From NCBI GenBank assembly GCA_010909165.1, contig MU008163.1, positions 1,674,001-1,738,000 of the forward strand: a stretch of 64,000 nucleotides of DNA. The letters run 5' to 3'. Shown here in pieces: positions 46,289 through 56,976 of the stretch. The first letter of the stretch is position 1. The number at the start of each line of letters is the position of its first letter. Origin of the DNA: Anthoceros angustus. Taxonomy: Eukaryota; Streptophyta; Anthocerotopsida; Anthocerotales; Anthocerotaceae. The notes under the pieces are model-generated. The model saw nothing but the letters and a program-made list of their open reading frames with translations. It did not search any database and was not told the origin of the DNA. The translations under genes and the position numbers were made by a program.

Positions 46289-46479
46289 CCCTACAGGCCT
46301 GATAATTTCTTGACAAGAATGAGAAGCAACAGTCTTCTGCAGTGAGACCGCTCCTGGCCGATTTGTTTCTGGTGGAGGGATATTGATGTGAATAATGGAT
46401 GACGGCTGATATTGATTTGCAGCTGATGGAGTGCCGTTGGCGGCCGAATGCAGAGCTGGTGGCTGCCCCCCCGGTAGCC

Positions 46480-47308
46480 TTACACAGTATTGATTCCACG
46501 GGGAGATGGTGTCCTGCAACAGCTGCTTTGCCTCCGAGTATATCTCCTCGTTTTCACTACATAGCCGCTTCCGTTTCAGGCCCAGTGCTATGTGGTGACC
46601 ATAGTCAGACTGGTACAGCCGACACTTCTGGCTCCCCTCGTACGCAAGGCTGCTTGCTGGTATGTGATCAAGGTGCGGTTCTGGTGAGACAGCAAAACAA
46701 GAGGGATCGTATCAGAAACATGCAGACCCTGCCAAAACCTATATTGCCATACCCCCGAAGGCGGAAAACCGTACGAACAAACACAGAGCATCCGCACAGA
46801 CACAGCGGCTTCGAGCGAATGATACCTGAAGAAAGCAAGACAGACAGCTGTTGCGCTTGCCTGAATGCCATGGCAAACAAAAATCGGGTAGGTATTAGCC
46901 AACTCCAAGGCTCAGGGATGACGAATGATAAAGAAACCAGAGAAACAGTTCAGCCACATTCTGTAGGCGGGTACGCCACAAAAAGCAGCTGATGCACGGT
47001 TAGTACGAAAGAGAGGTGACCGCAGCAACGCGAGCACCCTACTTGGAGGAGAGGAGCTACGCTACCTTCCAGCCTGATCTGGACTCCGTCAGAAGCCTGA
47101 GCGTGATCCAGAACCAGCGAAAGGGGCTAAGAGGGAAAGGTGTTGCGACAGCAATGACAGCGATGCCAAAAACCAGTGCCAAAACGGAACTCAGCCTGAG
47201 GTTGTCAGCTGCAGAGCTTCTCGAAGCATGCACAGAACGGACCTCCAAACACCCGCCAGGAGGAACCACCATGTTCCAGAGCATTCTCGTCGGGACAGGA
47301 TCTTTCAC
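46480..47308 (-). CDS. Unresolved upstream exons of a minus-strand gene
   Basis: Two stretches look coding but I could not join them. At 46,490-46,670 the minus strand reads EGSQKCRLYQSDYGHHIALG, LKRKRLCSENEEIYSEAKQL, ISPWNQYC and then a possible GTAAGG donor. At 47,057-47,308 it reads MVVPPGGCLEV and one membrane helix, LRLSSVLALVFGIAVIAVAT. They could be one gene, separate genes, or 5' leader exons of Hikeshi. The family is not recognised. Confidence 0.3.
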
Positions 47309-47526
47309 GAGCGAGGCCCAACAACTAAAAATTAGTGCGTGTTATTTTCATCCCACAATTAAAGAAACCGCCGTCGCTATAGAATAGCGAAGTCGTCACG
47401 GGGCCCCACTGAGGGTTTTTATCGAGGGTGACCTAAGACGTTTTCCTATCCAACGGGAAAACTTATTAGGTCACACACTTTGACGACATCGACATCGGCC
47501 GGGGCTGTCCCTCGTTTGCCGATGTA

Positions 47527-48231
47527 CAGTCGGCCCCCCTAATTGGGAACTCTATAAATGGGATTCCTCTCTAAATGGACCTCCGATTCTATTTCCTTTA
47601 GTTTACAATACAAAAAATAGAACTTTTTCTTAAATGATAATTGAGATCTTTTGAAACATACATTCATGTTAGTTTTACTTCTCTAGATAGATTTCTAATT
47701 TTTAACTTAAAAAATAAAAAAAGGAAAAAATAGGTATGAAATAGGTATTGAGTAGACTTCGTATTCTATCAATATAATATAATCACATATGATCAAGAAT
47801 AAGTTATAGTGCTCGAGGTACTAACACCTGAACAACATTGCTTAATGTCTTTGAGAAACATGTGATTAGTCATCATCTCAAAGTATCCCAGGTGCAAAGG
47901 AGTATTGTCAATTGTTTCAAAGCACAATAGACTTTTAGGTGTGATTGAAGACTCCTAAGCTAAGCTTTTTCCTTCATGATAGGTAGAGGTTTTTTAATGC
48001 TGCTTAGAAAGAGTGCTAGCTTTCAAACAATTATATAAGCAGTGGTAAAATTTATTTTTAGTGAAACCTATCAATCAAAATTTGAATTTTTCTTTTTTTG
48101 GGTATTTTTAAAAAATTTAAATTTATAATATTTTTCTTTTTTTAAATAGGAAAAAAATCTAATCGGGATACCTCCCTAAATAGGACCTCTAAAGGCGCTC
48201 CGAACCAGTCCCAATTAGGGGGGATGGACTG
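47527..48231. mobile_element. Tc1/mariner (pogo-like) non-autonomous element
   Basis: Terminal inverted repeats: the left end CAGTCGGCCCCCCTAATTGG is the inverse of the right end CCAATTAGGGGGGATGGACTG apart from a few bases. TA flanks both sides (47,525-47,526 and 48,232-48,233), the target duplication of this superfamily. The interior is AT-rich with no transposase, and subterminal CTCTAAATGGACC / CCTAAATAGGACC blocks lie near both ends. Confidence 0.82.
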
Positions 48232-49006
48232 TAGTTGGTGTGCGATACACATGCTTTTTTAGGGTTGTCGGAACATTGGCCCCTCATATACCCATCTAGC
48301 TAGCCCTCGCGAACCTCAACTTGAGCCACAAAGTATGGAATATCGGGGGAACGGCCTTGCGCAGGCCTTGAGTATGTCATCAACAAACTTTCACCATGCA
48401 TTTGTGGCAAATGGCTTGGAGGAGTCATCCGGCGCTCGCACGACTACAAAGCTTACATGCCCACTCCAAGCCATCTTCATGATGCTGAGATTGGGAGGAT
48501 TACTTCACGGAGGAAGATCACACATCCGACCAAAAACAAAGCCACCGTTGGGCTCATGCCTCAATTCGACACAAATGAAAATTCCACATGGTGCATGAGG
48601 TGGGAGCGCTCAAAAGACTTCTCTACATCCTACACCCCGCTCAATCTCGAAAGAGCCTCAAAGTTGGTCCGCAAGTTCCTCACGCCTGGTGCGCCACAGC
48701 CCGGAGCAGGGTGATCGCTATCCACACCCACGTTGTGGCTTCAGCCTCCGTCCACCGCTGGAGGTATTTGGGTAATGCCTCCCATCTACTCGTGCACTCC
48801 CTGCAAAGTATGGTCAGCGCCATGTGTAGCCGAAACAATGTTTGAGAGGAAGTCCATGTCCTCCAAGCCCTTTGCATACGCATTGTCCCATGCAATTCCT
48901 ACACAACCCATAGCAATACCCCATACGTTTCAGTTGCCCATGGCTGCAATGCTCGGAAGGATGCAACCCGAGTGCACTCAACAATGCTGAAACCCGAACG
49001 GGAGCA

Positions 49007-49246
49007 AACATCCAAGGCCTTCGCGCGGGGGTGAGACATGTCGAACAAACGTGTGCATGTGAGTTCCAGGGGAACATAAACATGTGTATGTGTGTGAGAA
49101 AAATCCTAAATGGCAGGAAAAAACCAAACATCCAAGGCCTTCGCGCGGGGGTGAGACATGTCGAACAAACGTGTGCATGTGTGTTCCAGGGGAACAGAAA
49201 CATGTGTATGTGTGTGAGAAAAATCCTAAACGGCAGGAAAAAACCT
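49007..49246. repeat. 120-bp tandem repeat, two copies
   Basis: Two nearly identical 120-base units (ATCCAAGGCCTTCGCGCGGG...). Because the period is a multiple of three, a long minus-strand frame runs through it, but I see no protein family. No gene recognised from 48,240 to 49,650. Confidence 0.85.
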
Positions 49247-49659
49247 AGATGACAATATCCAAACACCAAAGCCCAAGTTGCGAGACAGAAAGATTTCTGC
49301 CACAAACGGCCCGTTAGCGATGATGTGGGCCGTATAAGACGAAAGAATCTTGAAGATACCGAGGCATCTAAGTATAGAATACTGGCGAAAAAAAAGTTGT
49401 CACACACAACCCGCCCAGTGACGACTTCGGTATTCCATACGTCGCCTATCCATCACAAAGAAATAATGTCAAAGCGAGGGTCTGGTCTCGAGCTAAGTGC
49501 CATAGCCGTGTACCCTCTCTCTAACCAGCCTTCTCGCCTCCAGACACCTCTTGCCCGGGTAGGCTTAGCCCGGCTTCACCACTGGCGTGCTGGCTTCCGA
49601 CATCCCGTGCTTAAAGTGTTCCCTAGTTCCTAGAGTTCAAGGAGCTCGCAGAGCCTATA

Positions 49660-50330
49660 GGAACCCGCCCACCGTGAGACCCCCCACCATGAGACCGCCC
49701 ACCGTGAGAGTGCGCATCATGACACCGCCCATCGTGAGCCTACCCATCAAGAGCCAGTAGGAGATGAAGTGAGCTGGTGCTCAAAATATTACGTGTACAT
49801 TGTAAAACTACATATTTTAACCTCACAGTTCGTCGAACCTTGGGTTTTTCATCCCGGTTCAGTTCGAGAATAATCATAGAGAGATAGAGATAACTGAAAA
49901 GCCTTAAAACAGTAGACAGAGTAATCGTAGAGAGATAAGTGAAGGGCCTTAAAATAGTAGAGAGATTACTCTCTAATCGATGCAACAATAGAGAGATAAC
50001 CGAAGGGTCTTATAATAGTAGAGAGGTAACCGATAACACTAGAGAGATAATCAACTATGCGGTTTGGACAGGCTTCCTTATAATCTCACAGCAATAGAAA
50101 GATAACCGACACAACAATAGAGAGATAACCAAAGGGTCTTATAACAGTAGAGAGATAACGGACAACACTAGAGAGATAATCAATTATGAGGCTCGGACAG
50201 GCTTCCTTATAACCTCACAGCAATAGAAAGATAACCGACACAATAGTAGAGAGATAACCGAAGGGCCTCATAATGAGATAACCGACTAGGAGGCTCATTA
50301 GGCCCTCCTTATAACGGAAGTTGTGGTAGG
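49660..50330. repeat. Satellite-like array: 18-bp and about 126-bp repeats
   Basis: 49,663-49,755 holds five or six imperfect units of CCGCCCACCGTGAGA. From about 49,880 to 50,300 a unit of about 126 bases containing AGAGAGATAACCGAAGGG and GGACAGGCTTCCTTATAA recurs two and a half times. No genes. Confidence 0.75.
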
Positions 50331-51354
50331 TTCACCCCAGTCACCCAGAGCTAGCTTCGGTGGCCACACTTATCCCACGGTCGTCTAATACGTAGGTTCC
50401 ATCCCAAGGGATTCGCTCGAACAATTCGTCTAAGACGTACTCCTCAATTCTCCACATGGTTCCACTTCTCACCCTCTTACCACAGTCTGTCTCACAAACA
50501 TGGGTTTTGGGTTGGCTGACCCACGTCCCCACTTCAAGCCTCCCAGGATCTTCTAACTCCTATAACCAGAAACACTACAACGACAACATCATAACGACTC
50601 AATCTCATAATTTCTTTCTCAACAACCAACTACCTCTACCCCAATATACGCCAACTCGCGGGTCACTCTTATGGCACAATTGCATGGAGCAACCGTCCGT
50701 TGGGTGTTTCTCTTGGGCCAGTAGCCCCATGATTGCTCCCAGCACAAGTGCCCTCAGGTTCGTCGTTTCCTAAGGACCACCTTTTGGTGAACCTCAAGCG
50801 CTAGTGGGTCTTAGCACGGTTAGGTATACCACATTTTGTGACATATACAAATAAGCACTATGTGCTGCATATACCCCAAGTTTCGATTATCCAATATTTA
50901 TACAGTTTGAAGTTAAGTCAAATTTGGAACGTGAACATGTCATGTATAGCTGAACTTGGGAACTGGAAGTACTGGCTCGGGCGTGAAGCTATGGCAGGCT
51001 TCATCTTCACGCGGGAGCTCTTGGAGACGTCGCCGCTGCTATCGACCATCGACATTTGGAGTGTTCATGAGGAAGGGGAGGAGGGTGCCCAGCTCAGCGC
51101 AACGAGTTCCCCACGCTTAGAGGCCAGGCAGGCACGGCGGAAGGGAGAACGGGCCAGCGGAGGAAGGGAGAACGCCGCCGGGGAGCACAGCCAAGTTCGG
51201 AGCCACCAATCTGCAAGGTGCGAGGTCGCCCGAGTTGCAATTGATTGGGTTTGGGTTTTGCGTTTGGTGCCATGGCCCTGCTCTGACAGCATCTGTGCCC
51301 ACTGTAGGAAACGCCCACCTAGGAGCTCGGAAGCTTGGATGCGGATGGCAACGG

Positions 51355-51891
51355 GCTTCGTTGTAAATGCCTAGGTACTTTTAAACGAATCATGTACACC
51401 AGGGTTCATTTACAACAAGGTCCGTTGTAAAAGTGCATACTTATTACAATAGGGCTCGTGCAAAAGTTACGCACGATTACAACGGCCATTCAGTTAGGTT
51501 AGTCATGGTTAAGTAACGCCAACTAGTTTGTGGTAATCGGAATCCAGTTACTTCACCCCAGTTAATAAACTATGGTCAATAGTACTTAACTCTAGTATAT
51601 TAACAATGGTTATTGAAGTTGTAAAATGCGTTGTAAGTGTATCGTAGTAATGTCCGATGTAAAGGGATTCCGTTGTAAAGTTTAACTAGTGTACGGACCA
51701 CCAGTCAAGCCATACACCGTATGGGTTGGACAATACCGTATTCAATACATGATATAGCCCTCGTATATGTGTATATACTTTTACTATGGATATTACTAAG
51801 GTGTGTTTACTACGGGGGTTTTTACTACAGACTTAGTAAAGGCATTGTAATGACCGTTGTAATTTCCGTTGTAAAAGGCCTGTTTAGTAGT
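51355..51891 (+). mobile_element. Second CACTA-type transposon, 3' terminal region
   Basis: Ends GCCTGTTTAGTAGTG at 51,891, the inverse of a CACTACTAAA terminal repeat. The preceding 500 bases are full of GTTGTAAA motifs in both orientations (TTACAACGG, GTTGTAAAG), as in CACTA subterminal regions. The 5' end was not located. Confidence 0.5.
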
Positions 51892-51899
51892 GGGAGAAG

Positions 51900-52920
51900 C
51901 TTTTTGGCCCCCTAGTTTTAACGAGGGGCATGGCTGGCGGGAACTGATGCCCTCAACGAAGAAGAATGGAGGAAAATTGATGTTCTTATTTATGGCATGT
52001 ACGAGTTGAGGCCTAGCCTGGATTTAGACTCTCTTAGAAAACTAGCTTAAAGAAAAAGAGCTTAAAAAGCTAACCTATTGTGATTAGAAACTTTAAGAGA
52101 GAAACGTCTAGAAACCAAAAAAATTAGCATTTTTAATATACTGGATATTTTAAAAAATAATACCATATAAAAATTACCAATAAAATAAAATTCCTAAAAA
52201 TAATTTAAAATATTATAAATTAAGAACTACCTTTAAAAGTGTCAATTCGAGCTCCCAATCCATTTCGGGGTTAAACCGCAAAAAGAAAAACCAAAGAGGA
52301 CTGGCAGCCTCCAGTCCAAATTCCGTCCAAGTAGACTAAAATATGTTCTTTTCTTCTTCAGTCCTGTCCAGAGCAGTATCGGATGTACAGGAGTGACTTG
52401 GTGTACCGACTGAGGTGTGTGTTGTAATTACGGGGAAAGACAATTACCAAGAGCTCCTATTGTCTCCTGCTGACCGTGGCCAGGGTGTGCTAAGGTCACC
52501 AATGAACCGACCAATGAACTGTTTGTATCTAAGGAGTCAATCAATTACCCTGGAAAGCTACCTCATGTCCTCAAGATGCGTGGGGCAAGAACCAGGATGT
52601 GGAAGGAGCTATGTTGCAAACATCTTTGCTGGTGCTGCATATCCACATATCTTCGCAAGCTGTTCTTGACCGAAGGCAGCAGCACAGTGGAGAGAACTTA
52701 ACACATAGGGCAGCTGGTATACATATGTAGAATGCTGCATCGCGGTGTAGATTTGTGTATGCTAACGGGTTGTGTAGTTGGAGGACATCAAGGAGTTCGA
52801 GCTAGAGGAACTAGAGTCAGGGATTTGAATTGTAGGTGGATTCAGTGAGAGATTCAAACTGTAGCTAGTCTTCTAGGGATTAGATACAACAGCCCCTGAT
52901 GGGCTGGCCTGATAGGATGG
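51900..52920. other. AT-rich intergenic region
   Basis: No recognised gene. The stretch 52,080-52,250 is strongly AT-rich. Confidence 0.4.
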
Positions 52921-52921
52921 G

Positions 52922-53080
52922 ACTATGAATGGAAACCAACCCACGAAGGCATTCATCTCCAATACCCGGTGGAGGGGATCCACTTGGAAAAACTGTTGTG
53001 ATGCATTGATGGAGAAGCTGCGATTAGGGAAAGGGACACCAAACTTCCCTACAGGCCCGATAATTTCTTGACAAGATCGG
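52922..53080 (-). pseudogene. Hikeshi exon 1 copy, diverged
   Basis: Reads EIIGPVGKFGVPFPNRSFSI, QFFQVDPLHRVLEMNAFVGW, matching Hikeshi exon 1, the bases just upstream and the start of its intron. The start codon ATG has become AAG (MFG to KFG). No later exon is present. Unlike the other duplications here it differs by many substitutions, so it is old. Confidence 0.8.
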
Positions 53081-53221
53081 GTCACTCCCAAGAACCTACT
53101 GCATCTTGTGAAGGCTCCTCGCCACACAAGTAAGAAGAAATTACGAAAGGATTCGAGAACGCAGGTTCGACGGGACCAAAAGGTTTGTGTGGGAATATTC
53201 AGACAGTGTACCTGATCGGAA

Positions 53222-53340
53222 CTGATCTTAGTGGACTATAATAGACCTTTTTTTTCTTCAACTACCTTATCTAATACAAATCTGATCTTAGTGGACTATA
53301 ATAGACCTTTTTTTTCTTCAACTACCTTATCTAATACAAA
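53222..53340. repeat. 60-bp tandem duplication
   Basis: Positions 53,222-53,280 and 53,282-53,340 are identical (CTGATCTTAGTGGACTATAA...); it includes a run of nine or so T. It lies upstream of the SPT16-like gene. Confidence 0.95.
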
Positions 53341-53568
53341 TCCAAATAGACACTACTATACAGGGTCCCTCTTCTGACCGAGATCAGGTTTAGAGGTTTG
53401 CATATAAGGTCACGTAAAGGTTTCCTCATTAGGTCATGTGTTTTAGTATAAAATGGCCTGCCTGTTGCCTCCTACTCTCAAAGCTCGTCATAGTCCTGGT
53501 TTGTGTAAAGATTAGCGTCCTGGTTTGGGTAAAGATTAACGACAAGTCTGAGAGCGTTCCGATCCCTC

Positions 53569-55203
53569 GTGAAGGCGATGGCGGAGGCCAGGGAAGTGAA
53601 CATCGACCAGGAGCTGGTGGCCACGCGGCTCAAGGCCTTGTTCGATGCATGGAGTGAAGGAAAGGAGAATTTGTGGAACGGGGCCGATGCTGTGGCTGTG
53701 GTCACCCCCAGAGTCTCCGAGGAGATGTTGTGCTACAAGTCCTTCACATTGCATATGTGGCTGCTAGGGTATGAGTTTCCGGAGACTGTCATGGGGTTCA
53801 TTTTGCAGAGTCGCAGACTGCACATCTTGTGCCCGCAGAAGACAGCTTATGTTCTGGAAGCGCTGCGCGACCCCGTGCGGGAGCAGGCGGAGGTGGAGCT
53901 GGTGATCCACGTTAGGGCAAGGAACGATGCAGGGGGCGCGGAGATGGAGGCCATATTGGAGGCCGTGATGCAGGACTCCGAGAAGGACAGCCCTGTGGTC
54001 GGGGTGCTGGTCTGGGATGAGCCGGAGGGAACCCTGATGGAGAAGTGGGAGGACGTTTTGTGGGACTCGGGGCTGGACACGGTGGACGTGTTACCTGCCA
54101 TCGGCGAGCTCTATCTGGTCAAGGATGAGGTGGAGATTTCGGCCATCAGAAGGGCTGCTTTCTTGAGCGCTGCTGTGATGGAGCGATTCGTGGTGCCCCA
54201 GCTAGAGGTGGCTATCTACAAGGAGGAGCAGACGCATGCTGAGCTGAGTCTTAAAACGGAGGGGGCTATTTACGAGCCCTCCACGGTTGACGTGGATTAC
54301 AGGCCCGAGGAAGTGCATATTTCCTTCCCGCCGGTGTTTCAATCGTCGGGCCAGTTCGATCTCAGGCCGACTGCAGTCAGCAATGATGACCCGCTCTATT
54401 ACGGTATCGAGGGCGTGGTCATCTGCGCGCTGGGTGCAAGGTATTGGGGTTATTGCTCCAGTGTGGCCAGGACTTTCCTGATCGAGCCCGATCAAGCGCA
54501 GGAGCAGGCTTACGAGGTTCTCGTGAAGGCGCACGAGGCTGCCGTGAATGCCCTCGTACCGGGCAATCGGATGTCCGCTCCCTATCTAGCCGCCCGCAGC
54601 GTGGTGGAGAGGGATGCACCAGAACTGTTGCGTAGTTTGACCAAGACTGCAGGAAGCTCTATAGGGATACAGCTTCGGGAGTGGGGTGCCACGCTCAATG
54701 CGAGGAATAAGCGTGTCATCCAGCCAGGCATGGCCTTCAATGTAAGGCTCGGGTTTTGGAACGTGTATTTTGAGCAGGACCTAGAGGATCCAGCGACGTC
54801 CCGGTTTTCTTTCTTGCTCGCAGACACCGTTGCGGTGACTGCATCACCCTCGGGGCCTGAGGTGCTCACCGGTGCCTGCTCCAAAGAGTTAGGGGATGTT
54901 GTTTTTCTCTTCACAGATTTCCAAGAGGAAGCCCTTGAGGAAGGGCAAGAGATTGAGGCGGCAGCAGCAGCAACGATTTCGGAGGAGGCAGCAGCAGCAA
55001 CGATTTCGGAGGAGGCAGCAGCAGCAACGATTTCGGAGGAGGCAGCAGCAGCAACGATTTCGGAGGAGGCAGCAGCAGCAACGATTTCGGAGGAGGCAGC
55101 AGCAGCAACAATTTCGGAGGCAGCAACAACGTGGGAAGCAGAAGCTGGCTGGTTTGATACTGATGCTGTGTTTGTTGATCCGATTAGTGCTCTAGTGCTG
55201 TAG
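53569..55203 (+). CDS. SPT16 N-terminal-domain-only protein with a repeat tail
   Basis: An uninterrupted 544-residue frame (start 53,569, or 53,578 at MAEAREVN). Residues to about 455 match the aminopeptidase-like N-terminal domain of SPT16, a FACT histone-chaperone subunit: FTLHMWLLGYEFPETVMGFI, FPPVFQSSGQFDLRPTAVSN, VICALGARYWGYCSSVARTF, QAYEVLVKAHEAAVNALVPG, KRVIQPGMAFNVRLGFWNVY, FSFLLADTVAVT. True SPT16 goes on for about 600 further residues (dimerisation, middle and acidic C-terminal domains); all are absent. Instead the frame enters six EEAAAATIS units (54,955-55,120) and a short acidic end. It is intact and intronless, so it may be an expressed truncated paralogue (retro-derived or captured) rather than debris. 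Confidence 0.85.
   Translation: MKAMAEAREVNIDQELVATRLKALFDAWSEGKENLWNGADAVAVVTPRVSEEMLCYKSFTLHMWLLGYEFPETVMGFILQSRRLHILCPQKTAYVLEALRDPVREQAEVELVIHVRARNDAGGAEMEAILEAVMQDSEKDSPVVGVLVWDEPEGTLMEKWEDVLWDSGLDTVDVLPAIGELYLVKDEVEISAIRRAAFLSAAVMERFVVPQLEVAIYKEEQTHAELSLKTEGAIYEPSTVDVDYRPEEVHISFPPVFQSSGQFDLRPTAVSNDDPLYYGIEGVVICALGARYWGYCSSVARTFLIEPDQAQEQAYEVLVKAHEAAVNALVPGNRMSAPYLAARSVVERDAPELLRSLTKTAGSSIGIQLREWGATLNARNKRVIQPGMAFNVRLGFWNVYFEQDLEDPATSRFSFLLADTVAVTASPSGPEVLTGACSKELGDVVFLFTDFQEEALEEGQEIEAAAAATISEEAAAATISEEAAAATISEEAAAATISEEAAAATISEEAAAATISEAATTWEAEAGWFDTDAVFVDPISALVL
54955..55120 (+). repeat. 27-bp coding minisatellite
   Basis: Six units of GAGGCAGCAGCAGCAACGAT+TTCGGAG, in frame, each coding EEAAAATIS. 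The units are almost identical, showing recent expansion. Confidence 0.92.
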
Positions 55204-55479
55204 CTATTGATGATGTTATAGACCAGCTTAGATCCCGTGCCTAGCAGTTGGAGGTGGATGAGGTGTGTAAGATTTGTTGCTGTTCGTGCAAAAGGGTTCG
55301 GCAGCAGCCAACTTCAAGTTGGGACCATAGCTAAGCAAAACCATAGGGACGGCATCCTTTACAACACACTTCAGCTTAAAACCCCTCGCGTTGGTAACTG
55401 CACATGCACGGAAAACGGCAATCACCACACATGCATCATGATCATATCGAAATACGCTTATCACCCTGGAGCATAGAAG

Positions 55480-55660
55480 CGCCACCTGGTCCGGAGATAT
55501 TGATGTTCGCTAACACACCATCAGTTGCCATGGCCTGCTGCATGCGAGAAACAGGAAAGCAGCAGCACGGTCGCCAGGAGCACCACCACCAATTGCAAGC
55601 CGAACGAGGCCTTTGAACCAGCTCCTGGCCCCGATCCTGCCATCTCCCAGGGCTGGAATC
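55480..55660 (-). pseudogene. Signal-peptide gene, paralogue 2 (frameshifted)
   Basis: Starts MAGSGPGAGSKASFGLQLVV with a strong hydrophobic signal (LVVVLLATVLLLSCF), then stops at GHGN. In the next frame the sequence goes on AMATDGVLANINISGPG, which parallels AMAASSVEYVADFTISALD in the neighbouring paralogue. A one-base change therefore separates the signal from the mature part. Confidence 0.55.
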
Positions 55661-55849
55661 TTCTGCGACGGGGGGGCCGGGTTCGGGCAGCTGCGGCATA
55701 AGGCGCACAAACTCGAGAGCTATAATGAGAGGGAGGCAGGCATTGCTAACACTCGAGTCTCGAAACCTACGAAATCTACGATATCTCGACGTCTACGAAA
55801 CACGTCGAGTCTTGAAATCTAGACTGCACCTGTAGCTGGGAATGCTGTG

Positions 55850-56190
55850 AGATTTCAGGCCTCGGCGCCTTGTTATATAGCTCATGCCCAGGTACGACGA
55901 TCTGATTGCCGAGGTCTACAAAGGTGTGCTTTGAACTTGTGGAGCCGGAGCCGGAGCCCGCGCTTGAGAGATGGCAGTAGTTACAGCACTAGACACAGGA
56001 GCTCACCGACATCTATTTGGGAAACAATACCAGCATCCAGTGCGGAGATGGTGAAGTCCGCTACGTATTCCACACTACTAGCTGCCATGGCCAGCTGCGC
56101 GAAGCAGGAAAGCAGCAGCAAGGCCGCCAGAGCCAGCACCACCAAGCGGGAGGCCTTTAGGCCAGCTGCTGACTCCGGTCCTGCCATATC
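55850..56190 (-). CDS. Small secreted protein, paralogue 1
   Basis: Starts MAGPESAAGLKASRLVVLAL near 56,186. A signal peptide (LVVLALAALLLLSCFAQLAM) ends before AASSVEYVADFTISALDAG. Exon 1 ends near 56,010 at a GTGAGC donor (SQIDV). A TTTGTAG acceptor near 55,925 gives a possible second exon, LGNQIVVPGHELYNKAPRPE. I recognise no family. Its relative lies about 530 bases downstream on the same strand, so this is a tandem pair. Confidence 0.5.
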
Positions 56191-56499
56191 CAGCGCTGAA
56201 AGTCGCCTGCACTCGACTCGTCGCTCGAGCATCGAATGATGCACTTGTAGCTCAGGCCTGCGTCTCAATCTCCGAAGCAATCAATGCTTCGCGCGTGTAA
56301 AATCTGGCGTGGCATGCCTCGCCCATCCCGATCATGATATACATTAAACACAACATCATGTACAGGTCCTACAGGACGTCACTGCCGAGTACGACATAAC
56401 CCCAATATGCGCACCCACACCACAACGAGGTTGAGATGTAAACCAATCATGCTTAATTTTAGAACCGTGCGCGACGGCGCGGGGGCGGGAGGATGGGGA

Positions 56500-56935
56500 G
56501 GGAGGGCGCGGTATGTCGAGAGGCCGCGGCCGGGCGGTGAGGCCGCGGTCTCGCGAGAGACCGCGGCCGGGCGGTGAGGCCGCGGTCTCGCGAGGAGACC
56601 GCGGCCGGGCGGGGAGGTCGCGCGGTATGTCGGGAGGCCGCGGCCGGGCGGTGAGGCCGCGGTCTCGCGAGAGACCGCGGCCGGGCGGGGAGGTCGCGGT
56701 CTCGCGGGAGGCTGCGGTCTCGCGAGGAGGCCGGCGGGAGGCCGCAGGCGGGCGGGCGGGCGGGCGGGCGGGCGAGCAGAGGCCGCGGTCTCGCGGGGAC
56801 AGGGGCGAGGCCGAGGAGGCGCGGGATGGGGGCGAGGCCTGGGAGGGCGCGGGGACGGGGGCGAGGTCGAGGAGGGCGCGGGGCAGCTTGTCGTGGTGGG
56901 GGCCGGGGCCGAGGTAGGGGATCGCTCTGGGCAGC
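56500..56935. repeat. GC-rich palindromic minisatellite and (GGGC)n run
   Basis: Irregular units of GGCCGCGGTCTCGCGAGAGACC and GGCCGGGCGGTGAGG. GGCCGCGGTCTC and GAGACCGCGGCC form repeated 12-base hairpin arms around GCGA. A run of about seven CGGG units (56,744-56,778) could form a G-quadruplex. It continues as a GAGG/GCGC-rich stretch to 56,935. Long frames on both strands through this region are compositional. Confidence 0.85.
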
Positions 56936-56976
56936 TTGTCGCGGTTGGTGAAGGAAGCTGGGGAACGTAGACATTC

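Noticed and set aside
48814-49407. A 197-residue minus-strand frame with a duplicated 40-residue block
   Set aside because: The duplication is simply the 120-bp DNA repeat; no family, start context or transcript-like features.
50569-50600. CACTACAACGACAACATC as the 5' end of the CACTA element ending at 51,891
   Set aside because: Only CACTAC is shared with the inverse of the 3' end (CACTACTAAACAGGCC); no subterminal repeats or target duplication support it.
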